64,000 nt of DNA, taken from positions 1 to 64,000 of the forward strand of contig JAXGGA010001657.1 of NCBI GenBank assembly GCA_038373865.1. Reading direction: 5' to 3'. Position numbers and translations under genes: made by a program. The notes under the pieces are model-generated. The model made no database searches. It was not told where the DNA came from and saw only the letters and a program-made list of their open reading frames with translations. This DNA comes from Uloborus plumipes (Eukaryota; Arthropoda; Arachnida; Araneae; Uloboridae). Below, piece after piece: positions 46,746 to 59,019 of the stretch; position 1 is the first letter of the stretch; each line of letters starts with the position of its first letter.

Positions 46746-47040
46746 CTATAGAGGTATGTTTGACATAATTTTCAGTTTCAGATAATCAAGAGAATATTGA
46801 TCAGATGCTACAATGCCGATTTCGATGTACGGGAAAGTAGTCTCGTTTAGTTCTTGACAGAACTTCTTGTTAAAAGTGGAATGCCAATCTCTACCCGTAC
46901 GGATATATGCGTTTATATCATTCTGACATTCGAAAACGGTTGCGATTTGAGGTTCGAACCAAGTATCGAAAGATTCGTTGTCAAGTCCATCATGTTTGAC
47001 TAGGTTGAATAATTGCATGATTTTAATTAGCAACTCTTTC
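46746..47040 (-). CDS. Candidate coding exon of unknown family
   Basis: On the minus strand a polypyrimidine stretch (CTCTGTTTCTTCTTTCAACC) leads to an AG at 47042-47041. An open frame follows and ends with a TAG at 46746-46748. The peptide includes MQLFNLVKHDGLDNESFDTW, then FEPQIATVFECQNDINAY, IRTGRDWHSTFNKKFCQEL, and ends YSLDYLKLKIMSNIPL. Unlike other frames in the window it is not Lys/Phe-rich and has two Trp and a mixed acidic/basic pattern, as in a globular protein. The frame actually stays open upstream to about 47110, through lower-quality sequence. I do not recognise a domain. It could be a 3' terminal host exon, a fragment of an inserted gene, or chance. No repeat overlaps it. Confidence 0.35.
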
Positions 47041-47578
47041 CTTATTATTGGTTGAAAGAAGAAACAGAGACTTAAATTGTATTTTTGTAGTACTTTTGTG
47101 TTATTTCCTTTTTTACGTTATTGAAAACGATTATATATAAGCAGTGCTGAAGGTATAATTTATAAATCGCCAACTATCCTTTAAAAGCTGTCTACATTTT
47201 CTTCTCCTTTGATTTTATAAGAATGAAATAAAATTGAGTATAGTACGAAGAATCCTACTTGACGCTCCGTCGAATTTCAATCTAACAAAACAATTAGCAG
47301 TTTCAACGAAAAATGTCTCTTATCTGACCATTGCTTGTTGCCATTCAAAAATACAATGAAAACAGAATTTATACACAAGAGTCATCTGATCACTCTCAGA
47401 ATACAATTTACGAAGAATAAATAATAATTAAATGAACATTTTTCCGGATAGTTTGTGTGCATTTATATACTATACTTGAAATAAAAAATATAAAAAGAAT
47501 TGGCAATGAGACTTCAGCCTTTGGCGTTTTAACCCTCGTCCTCTGCTAAATTTTTAAAGCAGTTGACTTTTAAGATTA
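47041..47578. other. Non-coding stretch, nothing identified
   Basis: AT-rich sequence. It would be intron or 5' flank if the minus-strand candidate is real. No further exon is recognised. Confidence 0.35.
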
Positions 47579-47872
47579 AGGCAGGAATTCAAGTGAAACA
47601 GGCGATCGCAAATTACAATCGCTACTGGAAATGAATTACATTAGAACGTTTCTTGATAAAAACATCGTGACGTCAGCGTGACGTTTGCCTATGGAAAATG
47701 AGCTGGATAAAACGTCACAGCCTACTTGGCGAATAAGAGGAGATCGCTGACTGCTTGTGAGCTCTTATTAGCTCCACCCGTAGTGACGTCAGTTCCAAGT
47801 TAAGTTGCATTAGCATTTATTTTGCGATCGCATCGAAGCGATTGCAATAGTGTTTCACTTGAACTCCTGCCT
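47579..47872 (+). mobile_element. MITE with GGCAGGAATTCAAGTGAAAC ends, 294 bp
   Basis: The left end AGGCAGGAATTCAAGTGAAA and right end (TTTCACTTGAACTCCTGCCT) are terminal inverted repeats. Just inside both are GCGATCGCA words. The core holds two CRE-like sites (GTGACGTCAGCGTGACG and AGTGACGTCAG). The copy at 6185-6375 is a diverged, inverted relative lacking the ends. A possible short AAG-type flank is seen, but the target duplication is uncertain. Confidence 0.8.
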
Positions 47873-48576
47873 AAGAATAAGTGGGGCCACTTTTTTGAGG
47901 CTTAAGCATTACTATACTGAGATTAAATTTTCGTTGCAAAAACAAATCTTTATGTGCTGCAATTTTACAACGTTATCCTCAATTACCTTCGTGGGCAGGA
48001 ATGTGAAAATAGCAAGTGCTGTGAAGAAATCAGTAATTGTTTTCTCACATGCATAATTAAAATTTTTCTGCTTAAATTAAAGGACGTTCGTTGCTTTGAA
48101 AAGGTAATTTAATTTCAAATACAATGCTAAAACAAGTGAGTTCAGTTTTTGCTATGGTATAGGAAATCGTGGTAAAAATTTAGTCAAAACCGTACCAGAA
48201 AATTTTTTTTTATAAAATGATTTTTATAGAACTTTGGAGGTTGAAAAGCTTTTTCCAGCATTAATAACAGATCATCAAAGAGAAATGAATGCCTTTAATG
48301 TCTAAAATGTAGTGCAAAAAATTTAGTTTGATGCAATAGCTATAGAGCAATATAATTGTTTTAAAACTGAAAACGTATAATTCTTCAGAAGCAAGGTTTC
48401 AAAAATAATTTAAAGTCTACCAGTGAAACAAAATATGTAATGAAAAAAAGACACTACGTTCTTTGTAGGTTTGTGTATCAAGGTTAATTACTTATTTTGG
48501 TTGATGCTAATGCGCATATAATTCTTTAAGATCTTTAAACATTAATGTGCGTTTTCTAAAATTTTCCCCTCTTTTA
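47873..48576. other. Non-coding stretch, nothing identified
   Basis: AT-rich sequence with no supported gene or element boundary. Confidence 0.4.
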
Positions 48577-49521
48577 TGGGCGATTCTCTGTAAACTCGTC
48601 ATTTTTCACACGAAATCTGTCCGGGCATGGTTTTTTGAAATGTTAGTATAATTATAATACTATTGCTCAGTAAATGAATCTATCACTTTGGTTTGAAAGA
48701 GGGCCAGTTGAAGGTTGTTTTTTTCTGATAAATCATGATAGGGGATATAAGTCCCCTTCCTATTATAACTAGGCAGGGGACTGAGCCAGGTGACTGTGTT
48801 TTTGCTCTTTGTTGCGTAATATCTGCAAAACTATTGGAACATAATTAGTTACGAGACTACCTATAAATTTAGGCACAAATCGTGGACATAATAACTAATA
48901 TGTTTCATAATTAAACTAATTTATATTAATAAAATCACTTCCTAGAGGACTGTTTTCACAACGACCCTGATGCAAACTTTCATCACAAATGTGGCTCTCA
49001 AACTAAATAAAGTATTGTTTCAGCACCGTTCTCAGCAATTTCAGCAAATTCACACTGATTACTTTAAACTTCATGTCAAAAAACATTTGCAAGAATAACA
49101 GATTTTTTCTATTGGAGCTTTGAATTTGACTCAGGGGACTGTTTGAAAAATCTCCGGACAGAATTTACATGACAATTTTAAGTTTTAGAAATACGTAATT
49201 AGACTTTATATCATGAAAAATATATAGCTGTATTATTCTATTTTTAGATATTAATTGCCAAATTTATGTAGTGTTAATAGGTTTTTTGAAATATTGCCTT
49301 GAAGTGTTAAACTATTGGATTGGGACAGCCAGGGGACTGTGTTTTTGGTGCTTAGATAATTTCTAGAAAAAAAAATTAAATAGTCACCGCTCCAAATGCA
49401 ATTGGGCCACAAAGTATTAATGCTTTACTTGTATTAAGAGCAATAATTACTTTATTACACTCTATTATTTTTAAAATACACGATCCGGACAGCGAATTAC
49501 CAGTTTACAGAGAATCACCCT
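48577..49521. mobile_element. 945-bp TA-flanked element with GATTCTCTGTAAACT ends
   Basis: The left end TGGGCGATTCTCTGTAAACT pairs with the right end (AGTTTACAGAGAATCACCCT). TA flanks lie at 48575-48576 and 49522-49523. The homology continues inward to TCTGTCCGG against CCGGACAGCG. Inside, an AGGGGACTG(TGTTTTTG) word recurs near 48775, 49137 and 49331. No transposase frame is visible. The superfamily is probably Tc1/mariner-like by target site. Confidence 0.75.
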
Positions 49522-49523
49522 TA

Positions 49524-52500
49524 TACATGTTGAATCTTTTCAATTTAGACATCAGGAAAATTTGATGTTTTTTTTTCTTTGCATTCCAAATTTTTAGATT
49601 TACTTATCTTTACTTTCATACTTCATTACACAGTTTTTCCTGTTTTGCGATTTTACTCTTCCGCAATTTTTTTTCTTCCAGAAAAAATTTAAAATATGCG
49701 ATTCAAAAAGTAAAGATACACGTACAGTTTCATTTTTTTTTCAATTATGAGTTACCTTATTATTTTGAATCTTTGACATCTTAACTATTATGAAATTTTG
49801 CATTAAATTTTATAAATTTATGAAACAAAAAATAAATGGATAAAAATAAACAAATAAATAAATTTCGATGTTCTTTAGTACTCATTAGTTTTTTAAAATT
49901 TACTTTATACTTTTTTTATTTTTAAACGTTAATATTTTGATGCGTACTATAAAGATGAAATTTATTCGAGGCATTTATGCAGTTCCAGGAAACGGTAAAC
50001 TACGTGTATTAGATTATAGTCCTTTAAAATCGTTACAAATAAGTTTTGCTTCTCGATCATATTTCAGATTTAATTCTGTTTTCTCCTCTTTTGTAGCATA
50101 TTTGCTACTCTTTTTTTTTATTATTTCTTTTTTAAAAATCCATTCTTTTTTAACTGCACTTTTCCTTTTATCCTCCTGTTTTTATTGTTCGCTCTCTCTG
50201 TCTCTTATTTTATTTCTGTTTTACAAAGTCATTCTTATCAGTCTTTTTGTAACTTTCTTTAGCCTTTAGTGAAAAAAATTCGCAATTGTCAAATCGAAAA
50301 TATTTTCAATATAATTAGAGTATGCTCTTTAAAAAACTTCACGGTATTTATTAATTTTTACTTTACTTATTATATTTTATTTCATTATTTATATTATTTA
50401 CTAATTTATTTTAAGTGTTTGAGCATGAAAATTTTCTTTTCTATATGAAAACTGGAGTAATACTAAATTCTTGCGTGAGAAAACAAAAGCAAAGCATTAA
50501 GCACATCTTTAACCATTTCAAACACAAGAAAGGAGTTAACCAAAATATGCTAGGAAACATCTCATTGTCAACTCTTGCCATCCTAGAAAAATTTCTTTTA
50601 ATGGATGTCCCAACTCATAAAATGTTGTCTATTATGGCTGCATTTTCAGCCATTTGCTTTACACACCTCCTTAATGAAATAACTTTCAGCGAATATTTCA
50701 CGCGGAGTACCTTGAATCCATTAATGATATTGAAAGGGATATTCCTGTTTTGTATCATAAAAGCCTCTTAGTTAATTTGTTTTCGTTAACGATGCAACGT
50801 TTTTTCCATTGATTACGATGCAAATGACAACCTAAAAGAGAGCTTGCTAAGTGTCTATAATGGAAAAGCATTTTTAATTCAGAGAGAAAAATATACAATA
50901 GCAAATAAAATAATTACAAAAAATTTATTATAATGACGTACATTAAAAAATGACGTACATTAAAATAAATTTCTAAAAGCCTAAAGAAAGTGAAGAAAAA
51001 AAATAATAGTAATAGAGAAAAAGTTGTTTATATGGCACCCTGTTTTGTTTCTGACTTAAAATAACTTATATCTTCAGAAATTCTGAGTTTTTACTTTTAT
51101 AAATGCATATAACATACTAAATACAAAGAGGCAAAATGATGATTTATGTCATTTATTTGAAGTCGTTAACGAAGATTTGAAAGCAACGTTATAAAACACA
51201 TAAAAAATGGGGTTCACACGCGGGTCACCTTCTAAAAAAGACATTAACATTGTTCCAAATGCTGTAAAACAGGATAACACAATGTATACAGTGATAGAAA
51301 ATATAGTACAAAGATCTAGTGTACAGGCATTGTAGATAAAACCAATTCTTTCAGCTCCTCTAACCTAGCTGTGCCCTTATTTTCTGCAGAACGCACGAAG
51401 CTTTTTATTAGAAGTTGAATGCTTAAACAATATGCGAAACCTGAAAAAATCTTTCGAAATGTCCACGAGTTTTAGCAAAAGTAATTACAACATTAAGTGA
51501 ACCGAACTCAAAACAAAATTACATAATTAAAAAGGAAATTAAAAAGTAATTACATACTTTGAAAGGAAATTCGAAGTAATTACATGTTTCTAATAAATTA
51601 AGTTTAATCAATCAAAAACTGCAGATGTGAAGCATTTTCTTTTTAAATTTTGAAGCGTTTTAGCTTTTCGTTTTTTCTTTAGCGCTTCTATAGTACGTAG
51701 ACTATTTCATAGCTCTGAAAATTGCAGTTTTACTTACAGTTTGGATTATGTTTTTAACATTTTATTCACAATAATTATGACACCAAAGGAACTCTAACGA
51801 ATGGAAATAATCAAAAGTTTTGCTATAATACATAAAGTAATTATCATAACATAACTTATCTACTTAGTAAAATATATGTGCAGTTGTAAAATTAAACAAA
51901 ACAATACAACTCAAATATATGAAATATATTTTTGAAAAAATAAATCATAAATGAGTATAGTAAAACACAGCGCCGTTTTCATTCAATGGAAACTTCAACA
52001 AAACTCTTGTAAATAACAGTTGCAAAAAAAAAAAAAAAAGAGAGAGAGAGAGAAATATATTAATATCGAGATCATTTGTGAATAAAAGTACAGAAAAGAG
52101 TCCTAGTTCCTGCTTTTAATTGGAAAAAGTCAATCTAGCTCCAGGCAAAACTCTTACAACTTAAGTTCTAAATTTTTTAAAAGCTCCAAACGAATTTCAT
52201 TTTGTGTCAAATACACTCATTGAACTTGCACTAAACTTCAATTTTATAAACAGGTTCTTACTGCAAAATTTGAGATTTATAGCTGCCTTTTGAATTAATT
52301 TTTACGTTCATCTCACAATCCTGTAAATATGGAACCCGGCTAAATACTCTACTCTAAAAATTTAGGTATTTCAGATACCTGACTCGATCCGTAACTTCAT
52401 ATGGTCCTTGAAACTATAGCGCTCAACCATACATACTTATGCATATTTAAAGCATCACGTGATTCGTTATATACCAATCATAAGGGCAATAAAATGAGAT

Positions 52501-53193
52501 CTGTTAAGTTATGGTGAAGTGAAATAAATCAAGAATATTGATTGCTCAAGAGCTCTTAAATGCCTAGAATCACTTGGTTTTGCTGTCCGCGTAGATATGG
52601 AAGGAAAAAAAAATTTGAAATTGCACAAGGCAATTTGAAAGTTTTCCTTTTTTTTTTTTTGAAAGAGCGTGGTCGAAAATATGGTTTGAACCTCTTTCTT
52701 TTTTTTTCTTAATTTTATCTCATTTCTTTGTTAAAAAAAATCTTAAAAAATCTCAGTTGCTGCTTCATTTTCGCTGAATGACGTCACAAGTATAGCAAAA
52801 GCTCCAAGCAATTCCACTTCATTGACTAGCTGCTATTTTGGGGTCAAATTTTTCATAGTTGTGTAGCCGGGGGTTACCAGAGATCTAAAATGGCTGATGC
52901 ATCGGTCTGACTTTCCAGCCAAAGTTTCTCTTCTTGTGACGTCAGACCTTGCTTCGTTTTGGAAGTTCGACATTAAAAAAAAACAATTAAAAATTAACTG
53001 TAGGGAAAATAAAAATATTTTCTAGCCCCATGTTATTTTCATTTATTTATTTTGCTTACTGTATCAATATCAGTGACTAAAACTTGTACTTTTGAGTGAA
53101 GGAACCACCCTCCTTGCAACGCAGCACTAGTAGGGGAATATAAGGCAAAAATTACCTTTAAAATTCGAAGTGAAATTAAAAATTAGATGTGTT
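49524..53193. other. Non-coding stretch of 3.7 kb, no gene supported
   Basis: AT-rich sequence. A tandem pair AATGACGTACATTAAAA lies at about 50933-50965, and an A run followed by (GA)n lies at about 52024-52050. Two frames of just over 100 codons (49937-50269 and 50415-50771) are rich in Phe, Leu, Ile and Ser without a domain. TGACGTCA sites at 52779 and TGACGTCAG at 52938 sit in a slightly GC-richer patch (about 52760-52960) that may be another decayed repeat. Confidence 0.45.
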
Positions 53194-53609
53194 CCCAAGT
53201 AGCATCAACTCATCGGATTTTGCTCGGCCGATCATCGAACTCTTCGTAAACTGATCCCGTAAAGCACGATGACATCGTTCCGATCAGTATCGGAGCACGG
53301 TTTTTGATAAGCTACTTTACATCGGAAAGCGATATCCTTCCGATCAACTTTCCCGAGGAAAATCAGCCGAGCTATATTCCATCGGAAAACGATATCCTTC
53401 CGATCAAGTTTCCCGGTGAAATTCATCAGCGCGGGACTGTTATGCTCGTAAATTGCTCCAAATCTCATCGTATTTCGAGCAAAACTCATCGGATTTTACT
53501 GCTCGGATTCTGTTTGGCCGATGAGACATATTGGATCATCGGCCGACGAGAATTTCATCGGGTTTCAATGAATGGCCGATCATCGGCCGATCAGATGATG
53601 CTGCTAGGG
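53194..53609. mobile_element. Palindromic element with CATCGG/CCGATC repeats, 416 bp
   Basis: The left end CCCAAGTAGCATCAACTCAT and right end (ATCAGATGATGCTGCTAGGG) are imperfect inverted repeats. Both are followed inward by GGCCGATCATCG words. The core holds two tandem 60-bp units with CATCGGAAAACGATATCC and TTCCGATCAAGTTTCCCG. The frame across it (53304-53621) only reflects these repeats (repeated SENDILPIKFP-like words). Confidence 0.75.
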
Positions 53610-55118
53610 TTTCCACAATGAAAATACTTCTTTATCGACTTGAAAGGCAATATGCTGAGTTTGGAAGGGTTGATGCTCATATTTATTTTATTATTGATAT
53701 TTTTTCCTAATTTTGCAAACTCACGTATTTGCCTCATGTGCGGGACAAATCTTTTCTAATCATAGCCCGAGGCTATAATGCAAAACTTAGAATTTTATTA
53801 TCATTCCTAAAGTAAAATATATACAAATGGTAGGTAATTTATCAATTTGCTTGCTCCAGAACAAATATATTAGGCCTTTTGGTATCAAATGGGATCTTGA
53901 TCACTGTAAAATCAAACAAAATGTTACAAAAATGTTCAAACAAATGTATTTTCAGAACTAAAATTCGGATAGGATACTGAAAGTTTCAAATGCTTTTTAC
54001 AGCACTTACTTTAATAACAGAGATTTTTTTATCAGATGCAGCTTGTATTACGCAAAAACAAAGGGTAACGCTTAAAAAAAACTAAAAAAAAATAGAAAAC
54101 TGCATTAAAAGAGAGAAATAAAGTTTTTGGCAAATCCAGATAAAATTTAATGTTACTTTTCCGCTTAAGAAATAATTCTTTCTTAACAACCTTCAAAAGA
54201 AGTAAAAAAGCTATTAGATATATTTTACAAGTTATGTGTGAGGTATCGATTTATATTGAAGCATCCAAGAAAAGAACGGGAAACCCCATCTAACGACATT
54301 AACGAACCTCGACTTTGGCAGAAAAGAGAAAGAAAAAGAAAGGGAGAAAAGAAAAAAAGAAAAACGATTTTAGTACCGCAAATGCTCAAAAGACGCGCGT
54401 TCAAAAATAACCCGTATTGCTTCGCTATTCGGGTACTTCATGCAGTTGGTAATAAAATTCCTCTTCTTTTTTCACTCCTTCGCCTTCTTATATGGACTTT
54501 CGTATATTTTTGATGGGAATTTGTATGGATCACGCCTTCTGTTATATTATTCCGAAGCAAATGGAGCGGCGGTAAAAAACGAATGTGATCACGGCATCAG
54601 AGAAATACAATCATCAAAGAGGGAAGTACCCTAAAGATTCGTCCTTAAGAGATTTTTTTGAAATTAAACTTTTTATGCGAAAGATTTGAAATTCTAATCC
54701 GCAGCGTTTTCTGTGACAGAAGTGACGTAGTTGCTAATAATTGTTGCTAAAAGCAATGAAACTTCGTAGTGGTTATAAAGTTAGCTTTGTTAATAAATTT
54801 AACAAATTATTTTCAAAGTTAAACTTAAGGAAGCATATATTTGGGAATTTTGGGTAGTTCAAACTTTTAAAACAATGCACGATCTCGAAGATATCATTAA
54901 GTCAATTCAAAAGCATTTTTTAAAGTTTTTGAAGTAAAACTTTTTATTCCCGAGTACTTTGAATATGTAAGTAATTTCACACATCTGTATGAACTTTTAG
55001 GTGAATAAATCAATGATAACCACAATTTATGCAATTAGAGTTACTAATATTTATACTAATACGTATATATACTAATTCATTTACTACATCCCACAGTTAA
55101 ACCAACACACTTCTTTTC
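53610..55118. other. Non-coding stretch, nothing supported
   Basis: AT-rich sequence. A Lys/Arg-rich frame at 54238-54513 comes from an A/G-rich tract (54330-54365) and has no family resemblance. Confidence 0.4.
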
Positions 55119-55465
55119 TGAAAAAAATTAATGTTGTTTTTACAGTTTGATGCAGCTACTTTTGTAGTACTAAACTGGAAAAATTGCTAATTTTGCAGTG
55201 ATACACTGTAAAAATGCCAATTTTACTGTTATTACCGTGCATTTTGCAGTTTTTAATAAAAACCTCTGCTGCCAGTATTATACTGCTGTTTTTACAGTAT
55301 AATACAGCTAAATTTTACAAAAATAAGCTGAAATTTCTAACTTTACAGTAAGCAACTGTAAAATTGCTAATTTTAAAGCTTGTTACTGCGTATTTTACAG
55401 TTTTAAATTCGAGCCTTGGCTGCCAGTATTAATTTGTAAAAACAGCAGTTCATTGTTTGCAATGT
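55119..55465. mobile_element. CACTGYAAAAA/TA family MITE, copy 4, decayed ends
   Basis: The interior words of the family are clear (TTGCTAATTTTGCAGTGATA, CACTGTAAAAATGCCAAT, CTGCTGCCAGTATTATACTG). The left end (CTGAAAAAAATTAATG) and right end (GTTTGCAATGTTACAC) have drifted. The boundaries are approximate. Confidence 0.75.
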
Positions 55466-56254
55466 TACACTACAATCGGTAAAATTATTTTTTACGAAAG
55501 CTTAAATAAATTTATAGACGGAAAAAAGCTTGTTTTTCTACATTTAACTTGTCGAACCACAAAAGTATCTGCATAATACACTTACTTTCAAGCGCTAACT
55601 TTTACACCAATTTTTGCGATATATATGGAAATAATTTTACAATTTTGTCTTTAAAGCATTTTCTTCTTAACAAGGCGAATTATGCATTCCCGTCGCAACT
55701 TCCAAAATTTTATTGCCACTGATCCTTCATCGCCGATTTTTATGTTCCTTGAAATAGAATTAAAAAAAAATCAACTCGGTATTTTCAGAAAGTGAGAAAA
55801 AGCAGAAAGTCAATAATAACCTTTGCCGATAATGCGAAAGATATTAGCATGCATTTTTATCAGTTGATTGAATAAGGACGAGACGGGAAGGAAACTGTCC
55901 TTTTTATAAAAGAACACATTAAGCTGGATGGTGTGGATAGATTTTTTTAATGCCTTGCTTCTTTGAGGAATATCATTTCCGAAGGCGCCTTGTGTGTAGT
56001 TGCTTGACTAAAGTAGCCCTTTAGCTAAAAGTTAATAATATTTTTCGAGAAATAATAAGTTAACTTATTTTAGTTTAGGATTTTTTATGCACTTGAAGGA
56101 TTTTTTTTTTCGCCAAGAGATCCATTTTTTCCCGATTTCAACTATTTTGTTTCGCAATGTAACGCCGCGCCGTATGCATATAGAAAAATTTATTTATGAT
56201 TTGGAATTCCAGAAAACTGTAGAATTCCTTTCCCAGTATGAAATGTGGACGGTA
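55466..56254. other. Non-coding stretch, nothing identified
   Basis: AT-rich sequence with no supported gene or element boundary. Confidence 0.4.
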
Positions 56255-56651
56255 GGGCTGCGACATCGATGTCGATGTTTTGGAAACATCGATGTTTTTG
56301 CTAAAACATCGATGTTTTTACCATCGATGTTTGAGGGCCGATGTTTTTCCAACATCGATGTTTTGGGTTCGATGTTTTTTTCGATGTCGATGTTTTATAA
56401 TCCAGCAAAAAAAGTTTGATAAAAATAGGCGATAAGCAGACATATTAAGAAATTTTCATCCTTAATCAGAAGTTTCAGTATTAATCTCATTGAAAAGCAT
56501 TTTCCATGATTATTATTATCGATGTTTTGCTCTCAATGTTTCTAAAACATTTTTAATTTGCTTTTGCTGTTTTTTAAAATAATTCTTTTAAATTTTTTTT
56601 ATTTTATTATTATACTATTCTTTATGTCAATGTTTTATATTTCAGCAAAAT

Positions 56652-56683
<32 letters not shown>

Positions 56684-56750
56684 AAGATATGCGGCAAAAG
56701 TTACATCATTAATCAGCCGTTACACTATCAATCTCGTTAGAAGACGTTTT
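56255..56750 (+). mobile_element. Partial copy of the ATCGATGTTTT element
   Basis: It matches the first part of the 31331 element from GGGCTGCGACATCGATGTCG onward, including GATGTTTTATAATCCAGCAA and CCTTAATCAGAAGTTTCAGT. Near 56700 the similarity reduces to ATTAATCAGCCG, and the far terminal repeat is missing, so the copy is 3'-truncated. It carries an (AAAT)n run at 56647-56678. It abuts the hairpin at 56757. Confidence 0.75.
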
Positions 56751-56756
56751 TATTGG

Positions 56757-56983
56757 AACATATTGGAATATTTTTTTTGCCAATGTCATACTCTATTCTT
56801 TGTCTTAACAGAACAGTTGAGTCCTTTGAGGCGAAATGTGAAAAATTTTTTTACAAAAAATTTATTTTTTCCTGTACATTTTTTGTAAAAAAATTTTTCA
56901 CATTTCGCCTCAAAGGTCTCAACTGTTCTGTTAAGACAAAGAATAGAGTATGAGATTGGCAAAAAAAAATATTCCAATATGTT
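56757..56983. repeat. Near-perfect hairpin repeat, arms about 105 bp
   Basis: The left arm starts AACATATTGGAATATTTTTT and the right arm ends with its complement (AAAATATTCCAATATGTT). The inner arm words CTTTGTCTTAACAGAACAGT and TTTGAGGCGAAATGTGAAAA are also mirrored, with only about 15-20 bases of loop. Two mirror-image frames (56753-56953 and 56786-57031) exist because of the palindrome and are not genes. A transcript would form a very long double-stranded stem. Confidence 0.85.
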
Positions 56984-56986
56984 GTT

Positions 56987-57559
56987 GGCAAAGGAAGTTA
57001 TGACCGTTTGAATATCGGTAAAACATGACATTTTTCATATTTCGGCCTTACGCAACTAAAAGCACGTTGAATTTTCCTCAGTTATTTATACATTATTTTA
57101 AAGTGCTTACACTAGTCTTTCAAACGACACTACTTTTGCCTTGCCAACTGAAATGTATAAGCTGTTTTTGGACCTCAAAAACGCTAAAAAACGTCAAAAA
57201 TGCCTTGTTTTGAGGGCCTTCACTGACCTTACGGCAACAACTTACCACAAATTTAACATTCATTTTGTAAACTTTCAACCTTCTATATTCCATATACAAA
57301 AAGAAAATTGGAGTTAAACAGTTCCTGGTAAGAGTTTTGGCTTACGACAACTTCCATGTCTTGAAAATCCGCTTAATTTTTGATGCCGCACCTTCATCTT
57401 TAGGGGTTCATAAAGACTAAACAACTCAACTTTAGAGCAAAACATTCTGGATTTGGTCTTTCAATAAGATAATAAACATTTGGTAATTTTTGGGAGAAAA
57501 TCTGAGAGGTCATGAATCACCTCATAATGCTAGGCGTGACAGTTTCTCAGATTCTTGCT
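56987..57559. other. Non-coding stretch, nothing identified
   Basis: No gene or repeat boundary is recognised. Confidence 0.4.
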
Positions 57560-58670
57560 CTTAATATCAATAAATAACTTATTTATGAAAAACTAACTAA
57601 AGTTTTACTACTTTCATATGTAACATTAATCGCTTTATAATAGAAATAGTATATTTATCTCTCTAACTAAGCCATTCCTCACTAATAATAGAGATATTGT
57701 TTTTATCTGAGAGCAATATGTTTACCCTTTATGAGAGATACAAACAATTTCCCAGTGTGAATTTTGAACTAAAATGCTAAGTATTTATACTTAATAAAAA
57801 ATAAGTATATGCCGTATTTATCTGAAGAAAAAAAAAACAACATTTTGTTACCTTATAACAAACATGTATCCATTTGTAAAAGAGATGATATATTTATTTC
57901 GAATAGTTCATTCATTACTAAAATAGAGATAATTTGTTTGTCAGAACGTAATATATTCATCCTTTGATAAGATAGATAATAATGCAAATACAACGTTTCC
58001 CCAAGTGGAATTTTTTATTACACTGTAAAGCAATAATTGGTAATAATATAAATAAAAAACTTGTCTTAAAATAACTAAAATTCTTGCCCTCCTGTGTTCT
58101 TCCGTTTGTAACATACATAATATTCTTATAAGTAATTCACTTTTCATTAGTAATAGAGTCAATTTGTTTATCTAAACGTACACTGCAAAAATTAAACTTG
58201 TTTTTTCAGTAAAATACTGGAAGTAGAGGTTTTAGTTTAAAGCTGTATAATGCACAGTAAAAAACTGTACAATTAAAACTTTTACACTTTACTACTATGA
58301 ATTTTACAGTTTTAAACTGGAACCTAGGCTGTCAGTATTATACTGCAAAAACAATAGTTTATTTTTTGCAGTGTAATACATTCATCCTTTTAAAGACGAG
58401 AGAGACAATCCAAATACAACATTTCTCTAAGTTGAATTTTTTTAAAAAAAGGTAAATCGCTTATCCTCAGTGATATTTAAAAAAAAAAACTAAAATTTTA
58501 TACATCTCACATGTAATATATTTCCTTCTATAATACAGATAACATATTTTCCCACAAATAATCCATTTGTGTAAAAGAAGCCAATTTGTTTATCCGAAAG
58601 TAATAGATTCATCTTTCCATAAGAGAGACAATGCAGATACAGCATTTCACCAATTTGAATTTTTAAAACC
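57560..58670 (+). repeat. Tandem array of a unit of about 230 bp, four to five diverged copies
   Basis: Each unit contains AATAGAG(A/T)-AATTTGTTTATC, then TAATATATTCATCCTTT, AAGAGAGACAAT and a CAAATACAACATTTC-like part. Equivalent points occur near 57690, 57912, 58150 and 58570. Subtracting the 193-bp MITE at 58181-58373, spacings are about 220-235 bp. Copies are considerably diverged. Confidence 0.7.
58181..58373. mobile_element. CACTGYAAAAA/TA family MITE, copy 5
   Basis: TA, CACTGCAAAAATTAAACTTG on the left and TTTTTTGCAGTG, TA on the right, 193 bp, with a single repeat of the interior unit. Removing the element and one TA rebuilds the array word ACGTAATACATTCATCC, matching other array units. 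That confirms the boundaries and the TA duplication. Confidence 0.88.
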
Positions 58671-59019
58671 TTCTGCGTGTTTTCTCTATCTCTTCTTCTA
58701 TCGCTCTGCTGGATTCCTTCCAATCATCTGTCGACTGACAAAACGTGAGCATGACAAGCCGGAAACTAAATTTAGCTATCAAATATCTTCTCGTAAAACC
58801 TGTCTCCTAGCAAACCTCCACTCCCGAAAAATTTTGACTGATCTGAAAGTTTTATGCCTGTAATATTTCAAAAACTACTTTTCTTTTTCACTAATAGAAT
58901 TGTCTTGTTCTAAAAATGGGATACTATATGGTTTGCTTTGAGAAATTGCAAGAATGTTCGAACGTATTGAAATTTTACCTTTTCTTTCTTTTTGATATAA
59001 ACTAAGAAGTATATACACT
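58671..59019. other. Short non-coding stretch
   Basis: No supported gene. Frames at 58567-58863 overlap the tandem array edge. Confidence 0.35.

Noticed and set aside
50415..50771. 118-codon frame
   Set aside because: No domain, no splice context, composition typical of AT-rich random sequence. I cannot exclude a small gene, but nothing supports it.
53304..53621. 105-codon frame with repeated DILPI words
   Set aside because: It reflects tandem units of a MITE-like element.
57560..58670. CRISPR-like spaced repeats
   Set aside because: Units are about 230 bp, diverged and adjacent, without short identical repeats and unique spacers; the context is eukaryotic.
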